Below, piece by piece: positions 21,944-33,314 of a DNA stretch of 64,000 nt (positions are counted from its first letter, which is position 1; every line of letters begins with the position of its first letter). The translations under genes and the position numbers were made by a program. The notes beneath the pieces were generated by a model, which saw only the letters and a list, made by a program, of their open reading frames with translations, was not told the DNA's origin and made no database searches. Source of the stretch: Paramyrothecium sp. XJ0827 (lineage: Eukaryota; Ascomycota; Sordariomycetes; Hypocreales; Stachybotryaceae); the NCBI GenBank assembly GCA_020881915.1, contig JAJFPB010000005.1, forward strand, positions 372,001-436,000. Reading direction: 5' to 3'.

Positions 21944-23522
21944 ATGGACTACTACCAGAATGAAAATGACTACCAGGAGCATTTCTTTTTTGTTGAGAGT
22001 CCACAGGCCCATCAAACGCGTGAAGACTCCCAAACGCCTCAAGAGTGGGCGCAGTTTCAAGAGTGGGCGCAGCCTCAAGGGAGCTATCACCATTACCCCC
22101 TTCCGCTTGGGCCCGAATTCCGCAGATGGGAGGATACCGACCACATTCATCTTCCCCGACACATGGTGAAATCGCAAGACGAGATGGATCGCCAGCAGCT
22201 CGCTACGATCGACGATGCGATGCAAACAGAGCCATTCTCGCTCCACAACCAAACCCCACCCGAGCCTCATCTTCTCCCACAATCCGAGCAATGGCAACAG
22301 GCCCACGCCTCGGCATGGACTGCTTCTGCGGCGCGCACCGACCTCCCTCCTACCACACCTCCTGTAAGGGAAGATTTTCAAGTACAATCGCAAGCCGCAA
22401 GCATTGAACATGACTCGGAAGTGTCTCAAGCGGCCATGTCAAGGTTTCTGACGGTGGCCTGGCCATGCGAGAAGGCCAGACGGGAAGCCCTGAGGAATGA
22501 GCTGGCCAGAACCAAGTTGGTAACCGATTCGCCCGGGTTCAACGACTTCCTCGCGTCTATATCCAAAGCAACGCTGGGCAGTTCGTGGACAGAAGACGAC
22601 GAGGAGAAGGTAAAGGAGGCGTGGAGCCAATCACCCGAGTTCGAGGCGTGCCCCTCCATGGATCCAGTGAATCACAAGCATCTCCTCGATCTTTGGAGGT
22701 GCAGCCTGCAGTTCCATAGATGCTCTCCAGTTTCCATTGTGTCCTGCGCTCGAGGGCTCATGGTGTGCGACATGGCGAACCCATCTGTGCCGACAGCCCG
22801 CTGGTCGCCACGCTTCTGCGCTTCCTTGTCGAAGTTGATCATGCACCCATTCTAGGGAAATGCGAGGGACCTGATCGCATTTTTCATCCGATACACTGTC
22901 GCTTGCCGCAGCAACTTACCTATGGTCTTCCCTTTCCCAAATGGGAGCACTTGCATCGTGCTCGCGGATCTAGAACAGGCCATGAACGAGGGTCTTGCTG
23001 GGGAGACTCTCTGGCACCGTCTTATTTGCCGTGCAACAGAAGCCCCGGCCTTCTCTCATTCATGCCGCCTTCTTTACATCATTGGGGACATGATTTTCGG
23101 GAGACCACAACCTTTGCCACAGTTCAACCTGGTTCACGAAGAAGACCTTGACATCATTTTGGCATCTCTCAGCGAGATTAGAGGTCCGGGTCGCCATCTG
23201 TTCTTCGAACACCCAGACGTGATGTACGAGAGATACCTCTCGGTGGCACCAGACCAGACAGCTCCATCTCACCTCACGTTCTGCAAGGTGCATTTCGTGT
23301 CGTGCTTGCACGAGTTCAGACGTCGACAGGCTCTCCTGCGTGACCTGAATTGGTCTTTCCCAGCAAACATCGAGGGTAACGACGATGACTCTGGAGGCTT
23401 AGATGCTACTATGTAAGTCAATTGTGTCTTGCACGCGGGTGAGAGTCGATGAGCCCTAACAGCACAGCAGCTCTACGAATCATCTCAATGGGCAGATGAA
23501 GAAGGAGCCACATTCAGTCTAA
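21944..23522 (+). CDS. hypothetical protein with Gln/His-rich N-terminus
   Basis: The gene probably has three exons. Exon 1 starts at 21944 (MDYYQNENDYQ) and ends somewhere between 22730 and 22800. Exon 2 runs from 22856, after a TTCTAG acceptor, to 23412. Exon 3 runs 23468-23522. The same reading frame resumes after the TAG at 22853-22855 with GNARDLIAFFIRYTVACRS, which is why I place an intron there; the donor is uncertain. The first 150 residues are rich in Q, H, P and E, with a short direct repeat (EWAQFQEWAQ). After that come a Glu/Lys-rich helix (SWTEDDEEKVKEAW) and a more structured C-terminal half (ADLEQAMNEGL, RLLYIIGDMIFG). I recognise no domain. It looks like a disordered-plus-globular nuclear or cytoplasmic protein, but that is only compositional. 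Confidence 0.5.
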
Positions 23523-24183
23523 GAAGATGACTAGGCCACGGCACAGCCAGCCACGTCTTGAATTACCCGAGTGCGCACCAGAAATGTGGTGCTCGAAAAT
23601 GCAATGAATAGCTCATTCTCTGTTACGGGCAACGCGACTTATCTTGTCTGCTCAACGCAATAACGACCAAGACAGGTGTGGGCGTGGAAGCATGGATACG
23701 TTTTCAAGACTAGCAAGAGATGTCATGGTCTCCGGGGGTTCATGGGGCGTTTGGGACTTTGTTTCTTAAAACCAGTCATGCATTGCTTGCCATAGCTTAA
23801 ATGCCATAGGTAATGAACATCATTGGGTGATGAGCACTACAGCCAATGCGGCCTTCGTTTATGAGCCTTCCTGGAAACCTCACGAAGAGAGTACATCAGA
23901 AGGCAGGGTATGCGCAGAGTACGACTACACTAAACAGTAAGGACGCGAATAGCGGGAGCGAGAGGTGTAGGCCCAAATTAAGAACGTATCTCTGGTACCC
24001 TATCTACTGGATGTACAAGTTACAGACAGCCCGCAATCCTCGAGAATCCATAATCATGAATCGCCATCTACAGCAAAACTACACTGAGAGATTACTCAGT
24101 GCAATGGGGGTATCAAAGTGCTCGCCAATTTATTACATCCTGTAGAAGTTGAACACGCAGCTCAAGCTTCCATCTGATCTCCT
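23523..24183. other. intergenic, no gene seen
   Basis: Short frames only; nothing with a recognisable motif. Confidence 0.5.
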
Positions 24184-25498
24184 TCATGTGTCTCGGCGGA
24201 GAAAACATGTGATGCCAGCCTCCAGCGGTGCATCCTTCTCAAGACGACATACTGCCTCTCGTGCCAGGGAGCGCGCCTCCAGCACAGCAAGGAAGCCTTT
24301 ATGGCTCGCGTATGCGTCAGCTGTGTCGTGGCCGTTCATGTCTAGGATTTCTCGTGACTGTATGGGCTTGATGGACTTGGCATGTAAATGCACAAGCAAG
24401 ACGGCATGGATGACGAGTAGGCCCGTTCGATCGGCAAAACCATCGTCACCAGCCTGCAGAGGTTCTGGAGACTGGTCCAGCAAGCCAAGCACGTGGCTTA
24501 CTGTGGAACAATGGTCGCGTGTCGAGTTGTTGATGACCGGATCCGCCGGTCCGGAGCGCGGCGAGAGTGTCCTGGCGCGCCACTGGGCACGGTCGAGAAC
24601 CAGCTGACCGAGCTTCTGGGAGTAAAGATTAACGCAGCGAATAACTCGATTGCGTTGCGTCTCATCCGGTCGACCCTGCTTCAGCACGTCGACGACAACA
24701 TCAGGCTGTAGGTTCGTCCTCGGACCAGGAGGCTGCGAAGTCTGAAGGTCGCAAGGCTTTGCCAGCAACTATACGACAGTCAGGAATAAGTTAAGGATTC
24801 CGGTTGAGGGTGATTGGATAAGAGAAAATGAAAGAGTGCGTTACCTCAAGGACGTCAAAATGAGCCTCCACAATTGCCACTTGCTCCTCCTTGAGCGCGT
24901 CCCACGAAGTTTTCGAACAATCCATGTGCTTGTCAAAGTCGAAAGTGTCGAGAAAGGGTACAGCTCTGTTCCCCCGTGTAGAGAGCTTCCGCATGACACG
25001 TAAACTCGTAAAGTCGAGACATACGGATGTGTAGATCGTAGAGCTGACAGACATAGTCGATAAGCTGATCCCGCACCCCCACGTATCCCTTGCCTGGTCA
25101 TCTCGCGAGAGGCTTCGCCAGCGAGCTTCCAGAAGCGAACGTCGGGGTACACAAGCTCGTATCGGTCGCCGAATGAACGAAGACGTGGCGTCCGACTGGA
25201 CAAGTGCGGAGTCGATCGCAGTGCTTCAAAAACCGCAGTCGCCGACCCGATCTGCCCCGGCTGCAGGTTCAGCGGTCTTGTCCTTGAGCGAGGGCATTCT
25301 TGAAGGCGAGAAGAAGGTCTTTTGCGCTGCACTGTCGAAGATCTGGTCGATGTTGAGCTGGACTTTGGAGCTTGGCCAGACAGTCGGAGGGGGAGGGACA
25401 GCGCCTGGCGCGGTCGGGCTGATGCTCCGCGCGCACTTGGCCGTGGGGGAGCCACCGTCGCCATGTTTCAATTCGGCCTCGAGAGCGTCTTCTGTCAA
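24184..25498 (-). pseudogene. frameshifted gene of unknown family
   Basis: Consecutive protein-like segments on the minus strand sit in different frames. From the 5' side: a segment with NIDQIFDSAAQKTFFS; then, in another frame, VFEALRSTPHLSS and YELVYPDVRFWKLAGEASRE; then, one frame over, DQLIDYVCQLYDLHIRMSRL and EALYTGEQSCTLSRHFRL; then, in a third frame, KHMDCSKTSWDALKEEQV and AIVEAHFDVLE. A normal-looking intron (GTAACG ... GTATAG, about 24840-24775) leads into a last exon ending at 24184. The junctions near 25090-25100 and 24930-24940 have no splice sites and need single-base indels, and another shift lies near 25250-25280. The 5' end may extend to about 25810. I do not know the family. 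Sequencing error could cause one shift, but three argue for decay. Confidence 0.6.
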
Positions 25499-25808
25499 GT
25501 CGTTCTACTGCATGAAGAGCCTGGGGAGCGACGTGCGCGAGATGTATTGTTGGTGTTTTCTTTGCTTGTTTGGTTTGTTGTGTTCCAGGCACGCGCACCT
25601 CTGATAGGATGCCGTTATCGCTATCGCTCGTGATGTGCGGCGCAGAGACCATCGCGACTGGTGGTACAAACTCTTCGAGCAACACCGGGTGAAGGACTAA
25701 GGTATCTTGTGTCACGTATTGGCAGAGGAGCTCTGAGGACAGTCCGGCCCATGTTTTCCAATTCTTGGACCTCACCACCGTCGTTCTTACTGGATTACAT
25801 CTATTCAA

Positions 25809-26144
25809 TCATGTTTTTTTGAATGATATAGCCGCCATCTCTGTGATTATCAACGTGATGGTATAGCCATTATGGCCTACTAACATTTAGAACCTGCCAA
25901 AGCCACTGCGATTAAGGGAGCCACGCACTCGTCCCGCAAGATGGTACTGATATAAGCAGCTGTTTAATCCATGACTCTTCTGGGTAGATGCCACCAAGTA
26001 CCATTGTCGGGCGAAGCGCTGTAGCACGAGTCCCGCCTATCTACAACTCTGTCAAGCGCTGTCATGTCAAACTTTTGCTCATCCACCACGTAGCCAGCAT
26101 TCATGTTCACATGTTTCGCACCGTAAACGGATCCTGGAAGCCTT
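25809..26144. other. intergenic, no gene seen
   Basis: A short spacer between the pseudogene 5' side and the stop of the Zn2Cys6 regulator. Confidence 0.5.
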
Positions 26145-28379
26145 TCAATTCATAGTTGCGTTAGCGGGATAGATGTCGCTTGTCGGGTCACCCATTAGAG
26201 AGGGATGCTCGGCCAGCGTATGCCAGAAGTTCACTTCAAAGTCTTGGATACTGTTGGAGTCCCAAGGATCCCAGAACTCGTTGGTCGTCTCGGGGACCTG
26301 CTGCACCGAAGCATCAAGTGGCGCCCGATTCATCTCGTGCCTGGCTTCCGAGACTCGGTTGAGGATGTTCTTGATGGTTCGAGTTGCCTCGGCGAGGAGG
26401 GCGTAGTTGGGATCCTCGGTGTAGACCAGGGTGCCGTACTCAACCTCCACTATCAGGACGCCGAGTTCGCGCAGGGTTTTGGGGTTTGCCATTGCTCTAC
26501 GGTCTGACGTCGGCAATTGCTGGAGGAGAGAGAGGCAGATCACGCCGGCAGCTGCCAGCCCGTAGTATACTACCTGCGAGAGGGTTAGGAAATTTCACGT
26601 CTACGAGAAACCCGCTGGTCAAACACTCACTTTCCAGGCCAAGGAAGTACCGGAATGCACGAGATTACCCTTGAACACGACGGCCTCGACAACGAGGCTC
26701 AACATGTCTTCCGCCAAGGCACAAAGTTGTGCATCTGGCTCCGCCATTCGTCTGACAAGGGCCATGCGGAGGAGGAATAGCACATGGAGGTGGTTCAATC
26801 TGATGCCCAACATGAGGTCCAGCTCAACACCTGGGCGATCGTAGGATTTCATCGGCGCGACAAGCCGGAAGTGCTCCGGTAGCGAAGACCACTGTTCCTG
26901 AGCGCTGACCTGAATTTGGCTGGGCTTGTCAGAATTGCTTTTCTTTTCTGGGCAGAAATCGACTACAAACCTCGCTTTGCGGGCCCTTTCCTCGTGGCGT
27001 CCTCCGCCAAACAACTCGATGACAATGTCCTCCTTGAGGGTTGCGCACATAGCTGCCCAGCGAGCATCCGCGAAAAAGTCGACCGGCGTATCATCTGGCC
27101 AATAGTTGGAAAAGTAACCGTGCTCCAAATAGCAGAACTTTTTCAGTATGCGCGGAGGGCGTCCGAGGAAGATGGCCACGTTCTTGTCGGCCGAGTAGGA
27201 GTACGCAAACGCGCCTTGCCGAAGAGTCCGCAGGAAGGGCGGCAGAAGCTGAGATCGCTCGATGTCCTGATGGTAGCCAAGCGCAAACAGAGAACTAGAA
27301 AGATCTCCTAGTTTTCTCCATGATTCGAAGCCTTGCACGACGTTGTTAGTCTGGTAGGACGGAAGAAGCGATGTGTGGCCTACTCTGATCTCCATCTACG
27401 AGGGTGTGGAGAATGAAGTTTTCGTACTGAAGTATCAACTGCAGATCGTTTAGACAATCAAGCGAGAGACAAACTTCCAGGCACCTGTCAGCATAGTGCA
27501 TGGTCAAGCGGCGAATGTGACGTCGTTGCGTCTCAGACTCCAACGACGCCTCTGTGAAGCGGAGGTTCAGGGTCGCCCGAGAGACGGCGATGAAGAACAG
27601 GCCGAGGGTTTCCCAGCGTGTGTTTTCCTGGTTGAATTGAGCCATGAATGCTTCAACAGTCATCTCGGACGTGACCCGCAGTAGCCGGCACGACTGCGTG
27701 AAGAGCCCTCTGGCGACGTCTGTCACATCGCTAGAGGCATCCTCATTGTTCACGAGGGTCCTCTGGACTGAAGCGAGCGACCTTTCCGTGAACGGGCCGG
27801 CCAGAGATAAATTCGCTCCGGTCCCCAGCCAGTCCTTGACCAGCTTGATACATGCTGGTATATGAGCAAATCGCCGCAGCTGATCGATGAGTTCTGCTCC
27901 GTGAGAAATGTGGGCTTCGTGCACCGTCCTTCGCGAGGGAGCAGCTGCCTGCAGGACCGTGTCGGCGATGCCCTCGTTTGCGGCTTCCTCGACGCTTATA
28001 GATCCGAGTTGCCCGAAGAGCGCCGTATGGCTCGAGGACCCGAGATACCCCGGGTTGGGGTAGGGCCGATGCTTGGGCAGGAGACTCGAGACAGAATGAA
28101 CCACGCTCGCCGAGCCCGGATGCACAGAGCTTCGACACAATCAATTTCCCTATCTAGCTGGAGACTTGTCATATGCACTTACTTTGGAGAGGAATTGCTG
28201 ATTGGCGTCTCTGGAGTCGCCGGCGGCTCCCTGCCCCTCTTGAACGGAGCCAATCGATACGTGCAGTCGCCTGCGCGGTTCCTGGCGCGACACCGGGAAC
28301 ACACGGGCTGCGCGTGGTCGCATGCTAGTTTGGAGCTCCTGCAAGGATCGCATGCGGGCTTCCTCCGCTGCTTCGGCAT
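26145..28379 (-). CDS. Zn2Cys6 transcription factor with fungal-specific middle homology region
   Basis: Four exons (28379-28183, 28129-27384, 27331-26631, 26573-26145) splice with consistent phases into about 690 residues. The zinc cluster sits at the extreme N-terminus: ACDPCRSSKLACDHAQ then PVCSRCRARNRAGDC, a C6 binuclear cluster. The middle homology region includes ETLGLFFIAVSRATLN, YADRCLEVCLSLDCLNDLQL, HTLVDGDQSFESWRKLGDL (joined across intron 2) and FLRTLRQGAFAYSYSADKNV, followed by FLGRPPRILKKFC, which is characteristic of Fungal_trans/cd12148 proteins. It is a nuclear activator or repressor. It diverges from the aminotransferase gene across about 1.07 kb of shared upstream DNA, so it is the natural candidate regulator of the aminotransferase/decarboxylase/P450 group. 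No lesions are seen. Confidence 0.9.
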
Positions 28380-29446
28380 GCTGGGATTGGAGGACAGGCT
28401 TTGGCGTTTACTCCGGGGTCTCAGCGAAGAGGCGGGCGGGCGATTGTGGACGTCGGCGAAACGTGCATCTAGTTCGACATTCCGAACGCGGAGAGATTGG
28501 CCGGCACAGTGCCCGAAGCACGGTGCTCACGTCACAGTGAGCAACCGGAAGACAAAGACAAAGACAAACAAAGCTCTTTGGCTCGAGCAGCTGACCAGCT
28601 CCCCATTAGGCAAGCGTCCACAGGAATGCAGTCAGATCCCGTGTTCCAACGTCGTACGTAATGTTCGACTCGGGGAGAAACGAGTCGAGGCCTAGGACGC
28701 CCTGTGATGACATTGTGGAGACGTCCGGGGACAATTCTAGCCGGAATGCGAAATAACACACAGGACAGGCAATCCAAGTGCTGGCTCTTTCTACAATAAT
28801 GGTGCACCATTGCTTCTTGTCAACGCGTGCACAGGTTACGGACGCTGCGAAATGCCATTACCAAGTCTATTTAGATTTCAATCGAGGCCCGTGTCATGTT
28901 TCAGACGAGATATCTGGCGATCCATGGAGTAACCCATGTCAAGCAACGCGCAGCGCCCCCCAACGGAACGCATTCTTATCTCGTCAGGAGGAAGTGGCTT
29001 TGAAACAACAGGAGACTCTCGAACGTTATGATAGTTAGCTTGCATTAGTCCGGCTACACCGCCGCCAGCCGTTTCATCATCTTCGTATCAGCTATCGCAG
29101 TCGTCCTTTTAAGTGCCGTCGTCGAGCGAGGGTCCCAGAAACTCGGAGTGTTGCGAGCCATTACTCCGATCAACCTCGATGCTCCGCCCTTTCGCCGACA
29201 CCTTTGACGGACCCTGATTGAACAATCGGCAGCAACGGCATCATTAGTCGCTCGGATTATCAATTCGTCGAACATTTACTTGAGTTCCTAAGGCGGTTAT
29301 TTCTTCGTGGTCTTCTCTTACATCCCAAGATTACATCTAGATGTGCTGATAACCACCACCTTCCATCAACATTTCCCATATCCACATTGCTTGCCTCAGC
29401 GGCCTACCCGTGTCCCGCAAAATTGAGATTGGGTTACAACTTCATT
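28380..29446. promoter_or_regulatory. shared divergent promoter region (regulator / aminotransferase)
   Basis: About 1.07 kb between two divergently transcribed genes. Frames inside it are unsupported. It should contain both promoters and possibly binding sites for the adjacent Zn2Cys6 protein. I could not single out a clear CGG-spaced repeat by eye. Confidence 0.5.
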
Positions 29447-31242
29447 ATGAGTCCGCACGCAAACGTACCCTCGGAGGAGGATTCCCAAGCTCACAGGATC
29501 CGTTCCGATGGGGTGGTATCTCCATTTGAGAAGATTCGACGCCGGCGCGCCCAGGCCGGGAGGCTCATCGCCGGCATTGCTGCACAGTCGGACAGCGACT
29601 CTTTCAAAGAACCTGTAAGTGCTTTCCTCTACTGTTCTGGTCAGTCGCTGACATTACGAAAAGCTCAAAGGTGACAAGCCAGGAGCCAAAGACTGGAGTG
29701 GTACGTTTGACGAGTCGACAGCCTACTCTCATCCCACTAACACCATGATGTAGCTATTTTCAGCCAAGAGAGTCTAGCTCGGGGACCCTGTGTGCTGAAA
29801 GATAATGCCAAGTTTCTCAAGAACAAAGGGCTCATCTCTCTCGGAAGTGGCTTGCCTTCGAGCGACTACTTTCCCTATTCAGAAATTGCACTGCGTGTGC
29901 TGAGCCCACCACATTTCTCTGAGAACCCGGAGTCACTGGACAGTGACCCTTCCCAAACCGCCGTGGCCGGAAAGCATGATGCCAGAGAAGGGACCTCGGA
30001 GTATGACTTGTCCATCGCTCTCAACTACGGCCAGGCAACGGGCGCCCCGCAGATGATCAGGTTCATCACCGAACACACCGAGCTCATCTTCAACCCTCCG
30101 TACGCCGACTGGCAGGTATGCGCCACCGTGGGCAGCACCGGCGCCCTGGAGCAGGCCATCCGTCTGCTTTGCGATCGAGGCAGGGGCGACAGCATTCTGG
30201 TTGAGGACTACACGTTCCCATCCGCCCTGGACACAATCAAACCCCAGGGCATTAATATCGTCGGCGTCAAGATGGACGAGGAAGGCCTCCTTCCCGATGA
30301 TATGGACAAGGTCCTGAGCTCCTGGGATGCAGAGGCACGTGGCTTTCGCAAACCGCATATTCTATACACCGTGCCGTCGGGCCAAAACCCCACAGGAGCA
30401 ACACAGAGCATTCAGCGCCGGCAGGAAATCTATAACGTCTGCCAAAAACATGACATTTACATATTGGAGGACGATCCTTACTACTTCCTGCAGATGCAGC
30501 CTTACAAAATCAGATCGGTGGAAGATTCAGACAAGCCAGGTATCGATCGTTCCGAAACCCTCAATGAATTCATGTCCTCGCTTGTGCCGTCCTTCCTCAC
30601 CCTCGATGTGGACGGGCGTGTTCTGCGCATGGACTCCTTCTCCAAGGTCCTCATCCCGGGCTCGAGGATGGGCTGGATCACGGCCAGCAAGCAGGTCGTC
30701 AGGAAGTTCCTCCACCACGCCGACGTGGCCAACCAAGGGCCCGGCGGCCTGGTCCAGATCGTGCTCTGGAAGCTGCTGGACGAGCAGTGGGGCCACGAGG
30801 GCTACGTGCGGTGGCTCCAGAACCTCAAGTTCAACTACACGGCGCGCCGCAACATGCTGCTCGCGGCGTGCGAGGACTTTTTGCCCAGGGATCTTGTTAC
30901 GTGGACGCCTCCTTCGGCAGGCATGTTCGTGAGTGTCCTTCAATAGATATGTAGCTTCGAGGGGTTGCTAACTTTGGTGTTTAGCTTTGGCTCAAGGTCG
31001 ACCATCATAAACACCCGGATCACCCACGCCGCCAGATTCTCGATTTGGAGGGGGAGATATTCGCCAGCGCCATCGACAACGGCGTCCTCTGCGCAAAGGG
31101 CTCCTGGTTCCGAGCGGACCCGCACACCCCGCCGAAGGAGCTGTTCTTCCGGGTTACATTCGCGACGGCGTCTGAAGAGGCGATGGCGACAGCCATTCAG
31201 CGACTGAGCGCTGCTATCAAGAAATCCTTTAGCTATGCTTGA
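29447..31242 (+). CDS. aromatic amino acid aminotransferase (ARO8-like, class I PLP)
   Basis: The enzyme transfers the amino group of aromatic (or 2-aminoadipate/kynurenine-type) amino acids to a 2-oxo acid. Four exons (29447-29614, 29664-29700, 29754-30928, 30985-31242) splice in phase to 545 residues. Landmarks: LISLGSGLPSSDYFP near the N-terminus, YGQATGAPQM, the glycine loop VGSTGALEQAIRLL, YTVPSGQNPTG (substrate/PLP phosphate region), EDDPYYFLQ (Asp that contacts the pyridine nitrogen) and DSFSKVLIPGSRMGW with the Schiff-base lysine. These match the fungal ARO8/ARO9 branch. The start MSPHANV follows a clean leader; an upstream in-frame Met is less likely. It diverges from a Zn2Cys6 regulator and converges on a thiamine decarboxylase, which could use its 2-oxo acid product. 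Exact amino-acid preference cannot be read from sequence. Confidence 0.9.
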
Positions 31243-31574
31243 TACCTAATGTAGTTAGGGATAAAAATAGAATAAAATTCGTGGCCAGTTACATGTTATG
31301 AAGTCCTTCACTGTTCCAGCCCCTGAGGGCGCAGATAACTACATAAGGAGCCGCTGCTTCCTCGTAGCTGGGGGTCTTCATAGATTAATTTGCAGTTAGT
31401 CGACCCCATTGCGCTCTTCACTTCGACCCAGCAACCCGGTCCCTGACATGTCTTCCTTCAGGAGGCCAATCCAGACTCCTGGAGCATTGCCGTACACGAA
31501 TCAAGCTGCTACTCACAGCAACAATCTCAATCATAAAGTACAGTGGACAACTTGATATACATCATTCAACTAAT
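31243..31574. other. convergent 3' region
   Basis: A short spacer between the stops of the aminotransferase and the decarboxylase. No gene seen; it should hold both polyadenylation sites. Confidence 0.5.
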
Positions 31575-33314
31575 CTAATTTATTGACAACTTCGCCACAC
31601 GCTGTCTTTCTGCCTCCATGTATTGGCTCAACGGCCCATGGGGCACATCATCTCTCTCCATAAACACCTCCACCATCCTCAGACCTGTGCCATCCTTGAG
31701 CCTCTCATCTTCCAGAACACCATTCAGCTCCCCCCACGTCCTCGCCGAGCCTGTGAATGAATCTTCCGCCGCTCCGAAGAACTGAGGCGCCCGCAGGTAC
31801 CTCCACCGCGCCACGTCGTTGTACTTATCATCCAGCCCGTGGATGCATCGCTCAATCGTGTAGCCGTCGTTGTTGATCAGAAAAACGACCACATTTAGAT
31901 TGTGCTGAATCATCGTTGAAAGCTCTTGGACTGTCATCTGGAAACTTCCGTCTCCAATGACAAGAACGGTTCGCGCGCCCTTGAGGCCGTGGTATTTCGA
32001 CGCTGCTAACAGCTCCTTTTGGGCAAGGGCCGCACCCTGAGCTGCTGGAAGCATGTATCCAATAGAGAGCCAGGTCACTGGGCTGAATAGTCGTGAATTC
32101 TGTGGCAGTGGCACGTCCCGGAGGCCGTAACCAGAAGTGCCAGTCTCGCCGAGAATGATGTCCCCTGGCTGGAAAAAATTACCGAGAAGTCTCCAGAGCT
32201 TGTCTTGAGTAATCTTTTCTTCTCCCGACACTTCATCAAATGACAGAAGTTTATCCCTCGGTAGGCTGGGGTAGTTGTTTGCGTAAATTCGATCCAAATC
32301 ACTGAGATTGTGGACGATTTGAGGCACAAGGACAGAGGCTGGGATGTCGCGGATCGTTTCGGTTCCTATGCTAACCTCGGTATCCCGAAACGAGATGGTT
32401 TTGCTGGCCTCAGGGATGCTCGTGAACAGGAATGTGTTGGTAGAGCTAGGGTGCGATCCAAACAGAAGGACCAGGTCAGCCGCCTGAAAAAGGTCCCGGG
32501 TTTCGGGCGTGTCGTATTTGCCTCGGAAGATGCCATGGTAGTTCGTCGAAGATTCGTCCAGCAGGCTTTTTGCGAAACCAGTGACCCACGTCGGCCATCC
32601 CGTGGACTTGACCAGACTTTGCACAGGCTCGACAATGCCCATTGCGCGGATCTCGCCGTCCACAATAATGGCAGGCTTGCGAGCTGAGCGAATCCGTACA
32701 CAAATGTCTTCCAACACCTTGTTATACGACGGACTCAAGACAGGCGTGGGTACCTTAATCTCCTGCTCCAAACGCTGACTGGGAATAGCTATGTCAACAA
32801 CGTCAACCGGGACTTCTATGTACACCGGCCGGCTGTGGAGCAGACACTCTTGCAGCACCCCGTCAATCTGCTCGGCGCTGGTCCGGGGGTCCCAGAGCTT
32901 CGTCTGGGCCACGGTGACATGGCGATGCATCTCAGCGAATCGCGTAAAGTTGCCGTCATTGAACGTGTGGTGCACCTTTGTGCGGTTCTCCTGCGCTGGT
33001 CTCGCCGGGACGCCGACGATGTGCACGACAGCCGCGCGCTCGGCGTACGCGCCCGCAACGGCGTTGATGGCCGAAAGCTCGCCGACGCCAAAGGTCGTGA
33101 CCAAGGCGCCCAGGCCCTTGATGCGGGCATAGCCGTCTGCCGCATAGCCCGCGTTGAGCTCGTTGGCATTGCCGACCCATTGCAGCCCCGTCGGCTCGAC
33201 GTAGTCAAGCAGGGTGAGGTTGAAGTCGCCAGGGACGCCGTGGATGGCGTCCACGCCGAGCTGCCGGAGGCGCCGGAAGAGGTACTCGGCCACGGTGACG
33301 GTTTTTGACATCAT
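31575..33314 (-). CDS. thiamine-dependent 2-oxo acid decarboxylase (pyruvate/indolepyruvate type)
   Basis: An intronless 579-residue protein, the normal length for pyruvate decarboxylase and its aromatic relatives. The N-terminal segment VDAIHGVPGDFNLTLLD is characteristic. The catalytic glutamate that activates the cofactor is in GNANELNAGYAADGYAR (Glu52), and the catalytic His pair is in KVHHTFND (His115-116). The C-terminal third carries the thiamine-diphosphate motif GDGSFQMT followed about 25 residues later by INNDGYTIE. It would split CO2 from pyruvate, phenylpyruvate or indole-3-pyruvate in the cytosol. Sequence alone does not separate these, but the convergent ARO8-like aminotransferase makes an Ehrlich-pathway (ARO10-like) or indolepyruvate role plausible. 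The start MMSKTV has a second Met one codon later. Confidence 0.9.
   Translation of the reverse strand: MMSKTVTVAEYLFRRLRQLGVDAIHGVPGDFNLTLLDYVEPTGLQWVGNANELNAGYAADGYARIKGLGALVTTFGVGELSAINAVAGAYAERAAVVHIVGVPARPAQENRTKVHHTFNDGNFTRFAEMHRHVTVAQTKLWDPRTSAEQIDGVLQECLLHSRPVYIEVPVDVVDIAIPSQRLEQEIKVPTPVLSPSYNKVLEDICVRIRSARKPAIIVDGEIRAMGIVEPVQSLVKSTGWPTWVTGFAKSLLDESSTNYHGIFRGKYDTPETRDLFQAADLVLLFGSHPSSTNTFLFTSIPEASKTISFRDTEVSIGTETIRDIPASVLVPQIVHNLSDLDRIYANNYPSLPRDKLLSFDEVSGEEKITQDKLWRLLGNFFQPGDIILGETGTSGYGLRDVPLPQNSRLFSPVTWLSIGYMLPAAQGAALAQKELLAASKYHGLKGARTVLVIGDGSFQMTVQELSTMIQHNLNVVVFLINNDGYTIERCIHGLDDKYNDVARWRYLRAPQFFGAAEDSFTGSARTWGELNGVLEDERLKDGTGLRMVEVFMERDDVPHGPLSQYMEAERQRVAKLSIN

Noticed and set aside
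27862..28695. A 277-codon plus-strand frame
   Set aside because: It lies antisense to exons 1 and 2 of the Zn2Cys6 regulator, has no recognisable motif, and is compositionally a mirror of that GC-rich coding strand.
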